Assembly: GCA_963756365.1 (NCBI GenBank)
Contig: CAVWNF010000003.1
Coordinates: 1,054,001 to 1,118,000 of the forward strand
Origin: WHTI01 sp963756365
GTDB taxonomy: Bacteria > Actinomycetota > CADDZG01 > WHSQ01
Length of the DNA stretch: 64,000 nt
Direction of reading: 5' to 3'
The position numbers were made by a program, and so were the translations under genes. This document shows, one piece after another, positions 55,158 to 63,948 of the stretch. Positions within the stretch are counted from its first letter, which is position 1, and every line of letters starts with the position of its first letter. Under the pieces are notes generated by a model. It was not told the DNA's origin and did not search any database. It saw nothing but the letters and a program-made list of their open reading frames with translations.

Positions 55158-56376
55158 ATGTCGGAAACCTTCGCTTATACGGTTCGAACCCGCTCGGGCA
55201 AGGTCGCGGCGGGAACGATGGAAGCTGACGCGGTCTCGATCGTCGCCTCCAAGCTGAAGGCCCAGGGCCTCATCCCGATCCAGATCGACAAAGCAGCGAA
55301 GATCTCAGCCAAGACCGAGATCCACATCCTGCCGCAGAAGGTCAAACTGCGCGACCTGGCCGTGTTCGCGCGGCAGTTCGCCACGATGATCAACGCCGGG
55401 CTGTCTCTCCTGAGGACCCTGAACATCTTGGTCGATCAGACCGAGAACCCACTGTTGGCCGAGACGATCGGAGCGGTCCGGGACGATGTCGAACGGGGCT
55501 CGAGCCTCTCAGCAGCGATGTCTCGGCACCCGAAGGTGTTCGACAGCCTGTTCGTATCGATGGTCAAGGCCGGAGAGACCGGGGGTCAGCTAGACACCGT
55601 ACTGATGAGAACCGCAGCCGGCCTCGAGAGTGACTACAAGTTGCGGCAGAAGGTCAAGTCCGCGATGACATATCCGGTCGTGGTGGCTGGCATCGCCGTC
55701 GCACTAGTGACCGTCATGCTGCTGTTCGTCGTTCCCACGTTCGCAAACATGTTCACTGGACTCGGTGGAACCTTGCCATTGCCGACGCGCATCCTCATGG
55801 CCCTGAGCGACCAGTCGAAGATCTTGGTGCCGCTAGCGATGGTGCTCTCGGTGGGCGGGTTCTTCACCTACAAGCGACTTCGTGAGATCGAACGCCGATG
55901 CCCGATTGATGTTCGACAAGGTCAAGCTCAAGATCCCGATCTTCGGTGACCTGTTCAAGAAGGTGGCGATCTCACGCTTCTCTCGGACCCTTGCCCTCCT
56001 ACTGAGAGCGGGCGTCCCGGTCCTCCAGGCCCTCGACATCGTCGCTGGCTCAACGGGGAACGAGGTCCTGGCGAGAGCCTCTCTGGACGTCAAAGAGAGC
56101 GTCAGGAAGGGTGAGTCGATGGCCGGACCGCTCCAGAGACACGAGATCTTCCCACCCATGGTGGTTCAGCTGATCTCGATCGGGGAGGACACCGGCGCCA
56201 TCGACTCGATGTTGGACAAGATCGCTGAGTTCTACGACCAAGAGGTCGAGTCGACGACGGAGGCACTGACCTCGCTCATCGAGCCGGTCATGATCGCGGT
56301 GCTCGGCGGGATCGTCGGATCGATGATCGTCGCCCTGTACATGCCGATGTTCAAGATCTTCGAACTCGTCAAGTAA
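55158..56376 (+). CDS. pilC: Type IV pilus inner-membrane platform protein PilC (one frame break)
   Basis: About 405 residues (normal PilC length) after a +1 repair near 55892 (LREI then NADARLMFDKVKLKIP). Two GspF domains: the first with LAVFARQFATMINAGLSLL and KAGETGGQLDTVL, the second with FSRTLALLLRAGVPVLQAL and SIGEDTGAIDSMLDK, plus three TM helices (for example VVVAGIAVALVTVMLLFVVP). It anchors PilB/PilT and the pilus in the membrane. ATG follows GGGGAGGGGG, three bases after pilT. Confidence 0.93.
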
Positions 56377-56459
56377 CGGACTGCGTCACCCGCGGGGGAG
56401 GAGCCGATCTGGTTCGTCCCCGCAGCGCGTCCCGGAGTGGATCGCTGGGGATTGGACCT

Positions 56460-56475
56460 TTGACCTAGTCGTCAA
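56460..56475. promoter_or_regulatory. Inverted repeat TTGAC-CTAGTC-GTCAA in the pilA leader region
   Basis: Perfect five-base half sites around a six-base spacer, 128 bases before the first pilin ATG, in the 227-base gap after pilC. It could be an operator or overlap a -35 (TTGACC). No matching -10 was convincing. Confidence 0.3.
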
Positions 56476-56557
56476 GTGGACCTTCGGCCCCGGTCTCTAT
56501 CCGATTCCTTGCTCAAGTTCCCGGTTTCAGATTCCGATGAAGGTGGGGAGACGGAAA

Positions 56558-56586
56558 GGCTCCGACTCACCCAGGTGGAGTTAGCC
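56558..56586 (+). promoter_or_regulatory. Hairpin just upstream of the first pilin ribosome binding site
   Basis: Nested stems GGCT/AGCC and ACTCACC/GGTGGAGT (one bulged G) with a CA loop end four bases before the GGAGGAGG Shine-Dalgarno of the pilin gene. The stretch before it (GGGGAGACGGAAAGGCTCCG) vaguely recalls c-di-GMP-I riboswitches but the invariant first half is missing, so no class is claimed. Translational control is possible. Confidence 0.4.
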
Positions 56587-56603
56587 ACAGGAGGAGGCCC
56601 ACC

Positions 56604-57029
56604 ATGTTTTCTAGGTTCCAGGCTTTGCGGGAGAAAGATGAGCGAGGGTTCACACTCATCGAGCTCCTCGTTGTCATCTTGATCATCGCCATCTTGGCGG
56701 CGATCGCCATCCCCGTCTTCCTCCAGCAGCGGGAAAAGGGATGGGTTTCACAGACTGAGTCTTCGCTGAAGAATGCGGCGACCGCAGCCGAGTCGTACGC
56801 CACCGGCAACAACGGTAGCTACGTCGATTTCGACGGCTGCCGCTCTCACGGCCGAGGGCTACAACGAAACGACCACGGTCACGCTCACGGTCGAGTCGGC
56901 GGACGCCACCAGCTACTGCCTCTCGGCAGACCACGAGAGCCTCGACGACACGTACTACATGTCGAGCTCGAGCGGTGCACCATCGCACGACCTCGTGTGT
57001 GGCACCGTAGCTCGACAACAGCTGCTTAG
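56604..57029 (+). CDS. pilA: Type IVa pilin PilA (first copy, frame breaks)
   Basis: About 141 residues. Short leader ending KDERG, then the class IVa N-terminus FTLIELLVVILIIAILAAIA with Glu5 and a cleavage site between Gly and Phe. A +1 break near 56829 (YVDFD then AAALTAEGYNETTTV) moves the C-terminal half to the next frame, ending SGAPSHDLVCGTVA; the stop at 57027-57029 (STTAA-stop) needs a compensating -1 or two more +1 changes near 57008, because the other frame would run through the terminator. It is the likely major pilus subunit. Very strong Shine-Dalgarno (GGAGGAGG). Confidence 0.85.
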   Translation: MFSRFQALREKDERGFTLIELLVVILIIAILAAIAIPVFLQQREKGWVSQTESSLKNAATAAESYATGNNGSYVDFDGCRSHGRGLQRNDHGHAHGRVGGRHQLLPLGRPREPRRHVLHVELERCTIARPRVWHRSSTTAA

Positions 57030-57037
57030 CTCACGAA

Positions 57038-57062
57038 GGGGGCGGGGAAACCCGCCCCCTTC
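57038..57062 (+). terminator. Intrinsic terminator after the first pilin gene
   Basis: Perfect nine-base stem GGGGGCGGG / CCCGCCCCC with a GAAA tetraloop and a short T-rich tail (TTCTGCGTT). It starts nine bases after the pilin stop and fixes the true end of that gene. Confidence 0.85.
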
Positions 57063-57134
57063 TGCGTTGCTCGGCTTCTGCGTGCTCGGCTTCAGTTCGG
57101 ATCTTCGGGGGCCGAAATAGGTAGTGCACGGGAA

Positions 57135-57155
57135 GGGCCTCGCGTATCGAGGCCC
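57135..57155 (+). promoter_or_regulatory. Hairpin in the leader of the second pilin gene
   Basis: Perfect eight-base stem GGGCCTCG-CGTAT-CGAGGCCC, 38 bases before the ATG at 57193, without a T-run. Confidence 0.4.
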
Positions 57156-57192
57156 GAACGCATCGACACACTCGAACGAAAGGTCACGTGGG

Positions 57193-57734
57193 ATGAGGCA
57201 CCTCAGGAAGAAGTTTGGATCGGCGGACGAGCGCGGTTTCACGCTCATCGAGATGCTGGTAGTGATCGTCATCTTGGGCGTGCTCCTGGCGATCGCGATC
57301 CCGCGCTTCCTGGGCGCACGCTCGCAGGGGCAGAACACCCAGGCCCAATCAGCCCTTCGTTCGGCACTGGGAGCCGAGCGCACCTATTACGTCGACTACC
57401 AGACCTACACGACCAACCAAACGACGCTGCGGGGGATCGAGCCCAACATCACGTGGAGCACGACCGATGCGAGGCAGAGCGGGGTCATGACCGCCACGGG
57501 AGGACGTTCCGGCCGGCTCGGCGGTACTGATGGCGTCGTGGAGCGTTTCGGGCTACGTCTACTGCGTGATGAACATCGCCGTCGATCAGACGAGCGCGGT
57601 GAACGGCCAGACCGACGGCAGGGACCTACTACCTCAAGAAGGCGGCGACCGTCACCACGGCCCCGACCAGCGTCACCATGAGCCAGTGCGGGACCACGGG
57701 TTACTCGAGGGACCCTGTAGCGGGCTGGCAATAG
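57193..57734 (+). CDS. Type IVa pilin-like protein (second copy, two frame breaks)
   Basis: About 179 residues after +1 repairs near 57520 (GGRSGR then SAVLMASWSVSG) and near 57623 (TDGR then TYYLKKAATV). N-terminus ADERGFTLIEMLVVIVILGVLLAIAIP with the Gly-Phe cleavage site and Glu5. The C-terminal part ends CGTTGYSRDPVAGWQ. It could be an alternative major pilin or a minor pilin. ATG 57193 follows GAAAGGT. Between it and the next gene lie a hairpin and a TTCCTG box. Confidence 0.8.
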
Positions 57735-57759
57735 TCCGAAAAGCCCCGGAATCGAGCCC

Positions 57760-57801
57760 CCTCAAAGGCTCATCTTTGAGGCCGGTTCCTGCCGATACCT
57801 A
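57760..57801 (+). promoter_or_regulatory. Hairpin and TTCCTG-N4-TACCTA box before the large minor pilin gene
   Basis: Eight-base stem CCTCAAAG-GCTCAT-CTTTGAGG at 57760-57781, then TTCCTG at 57786-57791 and TACCTA at 57796-57801. The box resembles those before pilB and before the HTH-pilM genes. The hairpin has no T-run. Confidence 0.4.
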
Positions 57802-57848
57802 AGTAGGAGCACCGAGGTAGGGGCACCCCAAGTCGACTGGAAGCTGCC

Positions 57849-60218
57849 GTGATCGACTGAATCGCATCCTGCGCCGCAGAACCCGCGGGACTTTGCCGCG
57901 GGCGAATCCGGGATCACCCTCATCGAACTGCTCGTCGCCCTGACCATCTTCGCGATGGTCACCGCCGGCGTCGCCGTCGGGATGGGAAGCGCCCTGGGGC
58001 TGACCCGGAACAACCGCAACCGCTCGATCGCCGCCAACCTCGCGGCCAAGGAGATGGACGTCGTTCGGTCGACGAAGTTCTCGTCGCTCCCCTTGACCCC
58101 GCAGAGTCGGGACGAGGCAGTCAGCGGGGTTCAGTACACGATCGCCCGGACCACCGAGTGGGTCACGCGGGACGGCACCAGTGGCGTCTGCAACCCGCCT
58201 TCGGGCACCGCCCTCGCGTTCCTGAAGGTGCTGGTTACGGTCACGTGGCCGGACATGCAGGGGGTGCACTCCGGTCAAGTCGGAAACGATCCTTGCGCCC
58301 CCGGTCGGCTCGCTACAACGCCGACCTCGGCCACCTCGCGGTGAAGATCAAGGACCGTGACGCCGCGCCTCTCAATGGGATCACGGTCACGATCGTCGGT
58401 CCCGGTGGCACCAGCACCCAGATTGACGTCGTCGGGATGCGCATTCTTCGTCGGGTTGACCCCAGGTCAGTTCACCGTGTCCCTCAACACCGCGGGTTAC
58501 GTCGATCGACAGAACAACCAGAACCCCAGCCAGTCGGTCTCTGTCGTCGCTGGTGCGATCACATCCGCAGAGTTCGATTACGACCGTGCTGCAACGCTCT
58601 ACGCTCCGCCTCGCCGGACTCGCCAACTACGGCGTCCCGAACGGACTGGGCGCGACTGTGGCCAACGCTGGCCTCGCATTGGGGACGGCGGGGTTCACCA
58701 GTACCGCCACCGGGGGATGCGGGAGTGCACCCTCAACCGTCACCGCGAACGCCGACACCACGCTCGTCCAGTGGGATGGCGAATGCCAACTACGGGACGC
58801 AGTCGACCGGGGGCGTGTACAGCTCGAACGGAGCGAACGTCCGCCACCTCATCAAGTTCCCCCTCCCGGCCGCTCCGTCGGGATGCACACTCGAGTCAGC
58901 GACCTTGCAGGCTCTACAACAACCAACCGAGTTCATCCACCAGAACGCTGAATGCCTTTCAGGCATCCGCGTCCTGGACCGAGACCGGAGCGACCTGGAA
59001 CAACCAGCCTGGAACGACCGGGTCGAGCGTCCTCGACGAGCAGTGGAGCCGGTTGGATGTCATGGGGGGTCACCTCCCAGGTCCAGGCCATGTACACCGG
59101 GACCAACAACGGTTTCGCGATGAGGATTCAGCGGAGAACGGCTCCGGCGACTGGAACGGCTTCGATACCCGCGAGATGTCCAACCCGCCGGAGCTGGTCC
59201 TCACGTGGACGACGTCGGCCGCATGCACGACGGCCAGCGCGACCGTGAAGTCCTCGGCCGACTCGTATCGTGCAACAGGACGACGCGAACAAGAACGAGG
59301 GCACCAAGGACGTGATGGAAGTCGTCTCGCAAAGCGACCAACCAGAACAAGCGGTTGCTTATCAAGTTCCCGATGCCGGCGATCCCGTCGGGATGCGTCT
59401 ACGCGGGGGCACAGATGACGCCTGTGGGTGGACGACAGGGATGCCGGACGAACCCTCGATGCAGGTCAATCGCGGCGGCCTCATGGAGTCGAGACGACGG
59501 TCACCTGGAACAACCAACCGGCAACGACCGGCAGCGCCGCATCGTACCCTAGCCCGCACGAACAAGGACGTGTGGCAGACGATCGATCTCTCGAGCCTGA
59601 TCCTGTCCCAGTACACGACGAACAACGGCCTGATCATCAGGGACTCTGTCGAGAACGCGTCCTCCGAGTACAAGCAGAAGTACAACACCCGTGAGAAGTC
59701 CGGCAAGGAACCCGATCTGACGGTGTTCTTCGCCGCCGACCCAACGCTCCCGCTGAGTCAGATCGGTATCGGCCACCCCGCTGTTCCCGTACCAGGACGG
59801 CTGGAAGGCGTGGGGTGGGACGTGTCTCGACGCAGATCCAGAAGGAGTGAACCCGTCGACCGGGGCGTCGTTCTATCCGGGCGCCCAGAGAGGTCCTGCG
59901 GTCGCGTCCAACCCGAACCAGACGACCTCTGCCGACGTGAGCCTCAAGAGCGTGGATCTTAGGGTCCGGCTGTCGAACAACTCGAACGTGACCGGGTGCT
60001 GCGGTCGTGGCGTATCACGACCCCGATAACGGGTGCCCGACGGGCAAGACGTTCGCCTTGGGCAATACCGGAAGCGACGGCATGCGTCCGCGTCGCGCTT
60101 GCCGTACGGGACGTGGCGCTTCCAGGTCACCTCGAGGACCCCGGTTGGATCGTGGCCCACCACCCAACTGAGCCCCCTCACCTCCACCCCTCAAGCCGTC
60201 ACAGTGACGGTGAACTGA
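57849..60218 (+). CDS. Large PilV-like minor pseudopilin with two DNRLRE-type domains (many frame breaks)
   Basis: About 784 residues after about 16 +1 repairs and one -1 repair (near 59120). Order: pseudopilin N-terminus (ESG then ITLIELLVALTIFAM, Glu5 present); a carboxypeptidase-regulatory-like domain (LAVKIKDRDAAPLNGITVTI, GQFTVSLNTAGYVD); LANYGVPNGLGATVANAG; then two DNRLRE-like beta domains (about 58745-59225 and 59235-59730), each with NxNYGTQS or DDANKNEGTKD, HLIKFPLPAAPSGC or LLIKFPMPAIPSGC, and WNNQP(G/A)TTG; then LFPYQDGWKAWGGTC and LPYGTWRFQVTS, ending VTVTVN. Start GTG 57849 with a +1 near 58858 minus 1000 (57858) is tentative. Family knowledge: DNRLRE domains are secreted beta-sandwich modules; an adhesin role is inference. 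Confidence 0.72.
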
Positions 60219-60219
60219 G

Positions 60220-60885
60220 ATGAACCTCAAGGAGCGTCTTGCGGAGGCGATGAGTCCGGCTTCACGATCATCGAGACGCTGATCGTGATGGTGCTGCTGA
60301 CCACGGTCCTCGCCGTGTTCTACCGAGGACTCGATGGGATGCAGATAGCGACGAGGGCATCCGAGGAGAGGCTCTCGAACCTCGAAGAGGCCCGCGTGAT
60401 GATGGCCCAGGTTACGAAGGACCTAAGGGCGGCCGCCCGGTTCGACAACGGCTCGCCGACCTTCGATGCAGCAGACGCCCGCGCCATGACCTTCTATGCC
60501 AACCTGGGAACGACCTCGGTGCCGAGCAAGGTTCGGATCTACGTAGACGCTGAACAACCGTCTGATCGAGGAAGTGACCCCGGCATCGGGAACCAGTCCC
60601 AACTACACGTATACGGGAACCCCCAGCATCCGGGCGGTAGCCAGCAACGTCGTGTCTACGGGGACCATCTTCAAGTACCAGTACTTCAACGCGGCAACGT
60701 CCACATTCGTGGATCTGACCGCCGTGCCTCTGTCGGCAGCGGATCGTGCTCGGGTCCAGTCGGTCGAGCTCACCATCGCCGTTCGACGGCCCAGCGGACT
60801 CTCGACCCCGGCGGCGACGCTGATCAATCGGGTGCGACTGGTCAATGTCTATAACAACCCCGCAACCGGTGGAGGGGCGCAGTGA
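60220..60885 (+). CDS. PilW-like minor pseudopilin (two frame breaks)
   Basis: About 221 residues. MNLKERLAEG then DESGFTIIETLIVMVLLTTV, a class IVa pseudopilin start with Glu5. A -1 break near 60246 (gagg for gaggg) and a +1 near 60550 (YVD then LNNRLIEEVTPASG) give one frame. Later parts: EEARVMMAQVTKDLRAAARF and SPNYTYTGTPSIR, typical of PilW/GspJ-like minor pilins. It is one base after the large minor pilin; the next gene overlaps its stop. Confidence 0.75.
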
Positions 60886-62493
60886 TACGCGCGACTCCAT
60901 AGAGATGAGCGAGGCATCGCTCTCGTCACGGTGATCATCGTGTCCGTCGTCCTGATGACCCTGGTTGCAGCATCAACGGGGCTCGCTCTAACGTCGCTCG
61001 ATTCATCCCGGCGCGATCAGGACTGGAACGCTGCATTGCCCGCGGCCGAGGCAGGCGTGGACGACTACCTCTACCGTCTCAACCGGGATTCGGGCTATTG
61101 GAGCTACAACGCCACCAATGCTCCCCCTGATGGGAACCAGGCGTTCACTCAATGGGTGAACGTTCCGGGGGGCGGTTCAGGGCAGTTCCGCTACTACATC
61201 GACTCGTCCCTGATGAGCTCGCAGGGGATCCTCAAGCTGCGCTCCTCCGGAAAGGTCAACGGTGTTGTCAGAACCGTCGAGGCCAGTTTCCGACGACGCA
61301 ACTTCCTCGACTATCTGTACTTCACTGAGTACGAGACCACCGACCCGGTGTCATACACGGGCTCGCCGATGTCACCGACGCAGGCGCAAGCCAACTGCGC
61401 CCGGCACTACTACAACCCGACGTCGCGTAGCTCGTCGTGTTCGGACATCTACTTCATCGGGATCGACACGATCAAGGGACCGCTCCACACGAACGACGCA
61501 CTGCTGATGAGCGGCTCGCCCAACTTCCAAGGCGACACAAGTACGAGCTGGGACGGCACGTGCCCGATCCGGCGCGACGTACTGCACGCCAAGCGGTAAC
61601 CGATACCGGGGGAGCGCGAGTCCCGTCTTCAGCAGGACCGGTGATCCCGCGTACGCACCGCCGCTCACGATGCCCCCGAGCAACACCTCGATCAAGAGCA
61701 AGGCTGACCAGACCTTGGGGGGTGCCGGCTGTCTCTACACCGGACCGACGAGCATCACGTTCAACTCGAACGGAACGATGAACGTCAACAGCCCGCTCAC
61801 GAAGGTGAGCAACTGCTCGAAGTCGGGATCGAACCTTCCGCTGCCTGCGAACGGTGTGATCTACATCCAGGGCGTTCCGACCTCAACCTCGAACCAGAAC
61901 TATCACCGCGACGTGTCCGGTCGGTTCTGGGAACCCTCTCGGTTACCCGATCTCTAACGACATCAACTCGAGCCAGTACGGGTGTTTCGATGGCGATGCA
62001 TTCGTGCAGGGGACCATGAACGGGCGGGTGACGATCGCGACCGAGGACTCGATCATCCTCACCGGGAACACGACCTATGCCGGTGGAACGTCGGGGACCG
62101 ACATGCTCGGCCTGATCGCGGCGAACTACGTCGAGATCTACCATCCCGTTGAACTCGTCCGGTTCGAACCTGACGGGCGCGCTCTCGAACCCCATCGTCA
62201 ACGCGGCGATGCTGACACTCACTCACTCGTTCCGGGTTCAGAACCATGGCTCTGGGGCCACCCTGGGGACGCTGAGCATCTTCGGCTCGCTCGCCCAGCT
62301 GTACAGGGGCCCCGTGGGGACCTTCTCTGGCAACTCGGCCCAGTCCGGGTACAACAAGGACTACACGTACGACGGGCGGCTGCGGTACACCTCGCCCCCG
62401 TACTTCCTGGATCCGGTGGCGTCCGCCTGGGGGGTCAAGACGTGGGCCGAATGCAAGCCCGCCGAGGTCCCCAGTGCGACGTCGTGCGCCTGA
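60882..62493 (+). CDS. PilX-like pilus-associated protein (about four frame breaks)
   Basis: About 535 residues after +1 repairs near 60895, 61575, 61920 and 62145. N-terminus HRDERGIALVTVIIVSVVLM, a PilX-type start without Glu5, then AALPAAEAGVDDYLYRLN. The long C-terminal part contains YFIGIDTIKGPLHTNDALL, AGCLYTGPTSITFNSNGTMN, GTMNGRVTIATEDSIILTGN and SAWGVKTWAECKP, likely a beta-helical or polymer-like surface domain. Function beyond pilus association is unknown. GTG overlaps the previous stop. Confidence 0.72.
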
Positions 62494-62689
62494 GCGGCGA
62501 TGTTCCTGTTGCTTATATCTAAGGAAGTGGCACGCGAGTGCCGATTAGTACCTTGACCGCTAGTGAGGGAAAGTGTTGACTGATGTGGTTCACGGGACAA
62601 CCGTGACAGGCGCGGCGGGGGCTGCGCTTCGGATCCCGATGATCACCATGCGGCGGCACGACTATCCGGCACTACGAAAGGTGACGAAG
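62494..62689 (+). promoter_or_regulatory. Leader of the HTH-pilM genes with box and hairpins
   Basis: TTCCTG at 62503-62508 and TATATCTA at 62514-62521 repeat the pilB box. A hairpin GGCAC-GCGA-GTGCC lies at 62529-62542, and TCACGG-GACAA-CCGTGA at 62590-62606. TTGACC (62555) and TTGACT (62577) could be -35 elements. No gene is seen before the ATG at 62690; an in-frame ATG/GTG further upstream would add an implausible extension. Confidence 0.45.
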
Positions 62690-62893
62690 ATGTCGCAGAC
62701 GCCATACGACGCGCCGCTGCTGACCGTTGGTGAGGTCGCGGGGATCATGCGCGTTTCGAACATGACGGTGTACCGCCTGATCAAGGCCGGCCAGCTTCCT
62801 GCGATCCGGGTCGGCAAGAACTACCGGATCCGCCGGACCGATCTGGATCGATACCTGACCGATCGCACGGTTCATGTCGAGGAAGAGAGCTAG
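62690..62893 (+). CDS. Small excisionase/MerR-type HTH DNA-binding protein
   Basis: A 67-residue winged-helix protein: LLTVGEVAGIMRVSNMTVYR is the helix-turn-helix, IRVGKNYRIRRTDLDRYL the wing and final helix, as in excisionase-family and BldC-like regulators. ATG 62690 follows AAAGGTG. Genes of this family sit before pilM in several actinobacterial T4P loci as far as I recall. It probably regulates pilus genes; pilM starts two bases later. Confidence 0.82.
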   Translation: MSQTPYDAPLLTVGEVAGIMRVSNMTVYRLIKAGQLPAIRVGKNYRIRRTDLDRYLTDRTVHVEEES

Positions 62894-62895
62894 TA

Positions 62896-63948
62896 GTGCC
62901 GCTCGGCTCTGCCCCCCTCGTCGGACTCGACGTGGGGACCAGCGCCCTTAGGGCCGCCCGGGTAAATCAGACTCGGTCGGGCTACTCGTTGGCCGCCTTC
63001 GCCCAGGCACCTCTTCCCGACGGAGCCGTCGTCGACGGTCAGGTTCAGGATCGCGACGCGGTATCGAGCGCTATCTCCGCCCTGTGGAAGAAGGGCAAGT
63101 TGGGGTCCGACCGTGTCGTCGTCGGACTTGCCAATCACCGCGTCGTGGTACGCCCGATCGAACTGCCGTTCCTCGAAGAGCGTGAGCTTCGTGAGTCGAT
63201 CAAGTATCAGGTGGCCGATCACATCCCGATGTCGGTCGATGAGGCCGAGTTCGACTTTCAGATCCTCGGTGACCACACCGATGAGGATGGCGAGCATCGG
63301 ATGAGCGTCCTGTTGATCGCTGCTGCCACGGACGTTGTCGAATCTCTCGTGCAGACCGTTGAGTCTGCGGGACTCGATGTGGCGGCCGTGGACCTGAGCG
63401 CCTTTGCGATCGCACGTGCGGTTAGCCCCGTGGCGCGGGGCGAGATCGGCGCTACCGGAGCGCAGGCGATAGTTGATGTCGGGGCTGGAATCACAGAGAT
63501 AGTCATCCACGCGGGCGAAGAGCCCCGCTTCGTCAGGATCTCGCTGATCGGTGGGGATTCGATAACCCGTGCTCTTGCGCGCGAACTGGACATGGAACTA
63601 GCCGCGGCCGAAGCCCTGAAGTTCGATCTGAAGGGTGGGGTATCAGTGCCGGAGGCGTACGAGATCGTGGCCCGCGAGGTGGACGTCCTCGTTGAGGAGA
63701 TCTCGGGGTCGCTCGATTACTACTCCACGCGCGAGGGCGCTCTAGAGGTGTCCTCGGTGCTGCTCACCGGAGGCGGCGCTCTTTCGCAGGGGCTGCTCCA
63801 GAAGCTAGAACTGGGGCTTAAGACAGAAGTGAAGATGGCGAGACCCCTCGAGGGCGTCAAGTCGAAACTGAGCGACGATCGCCGAGCATCGATCGAACCC
63901 TTGATCGGGACGGCGATGGGCCTATCGATGTGGAGGGGTGATCGGTGA
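62896..63948 (+). CDS. pilM: Type IV pilus assembly protein PilM
   Basis: A 350-residue actin-like ATPase-fold protein: VGLDVGTSALRAARV phosphate loop 1, LPFLEERELRESIKYQVADHIP (PilM-type), VDVGAGITEIVIH phosphate loop 2, and LLTGGGALSQGL adenosine motif. It binds the N-terminal tail of PilN on the cytoplasmic side of the membrane. GTG start after GAGGAAGAG, two bases after the HTH gene. The next gene overlaps its stop. Confidence 0.93.
   Translation: MPLGSAPLVGLDVGTSALRAARVNQTRSGYSLAAFAQAPLPDGAVVDGQVQDRDAVSSAISALWKKGKLGSDRVVVGLANHRVVVRPIELPFLEERELRESIKYQVADHIPMSVDEAEFDFQILGDHTDEDGEHRMSVLLIAAATDVVESLVQTVESAGLDVAAVDLSAFAIARAVSPVARGEIGATGAQAIVDVGAGITEIVIHAGEEPRFVRISLIGGDSITRALARELDMELAAAEALKFDLKGGVSVPEAYEIVAREVDVLVEEISGSLDYYSTREGALEVSSVLLTGGGALSQGLLQKLELGLKTEVKMARPLEGVKSKLSDDRRASIEPLIGTAMGLSMWRGDR

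Noticed and set aside
55183..55200. tRNA T-arm-like GGTTCGAACCC
   Set aside because: It lies inside pilC codons and no acceptor, D or anticodon stems can be built around it.
56520..56586. Class I c-di-GMP riboswitch in the pilin leader
   Set aside because: Only a loose likeness in one segment; the invariant GCAAACC part is missing.
57030..57120. Extension of the first pilin to base 57120 in frame 1
   Set aside because: It would read through a perfect terminator hairpin; the STTAA stop at 57027-57029 is more plausible.
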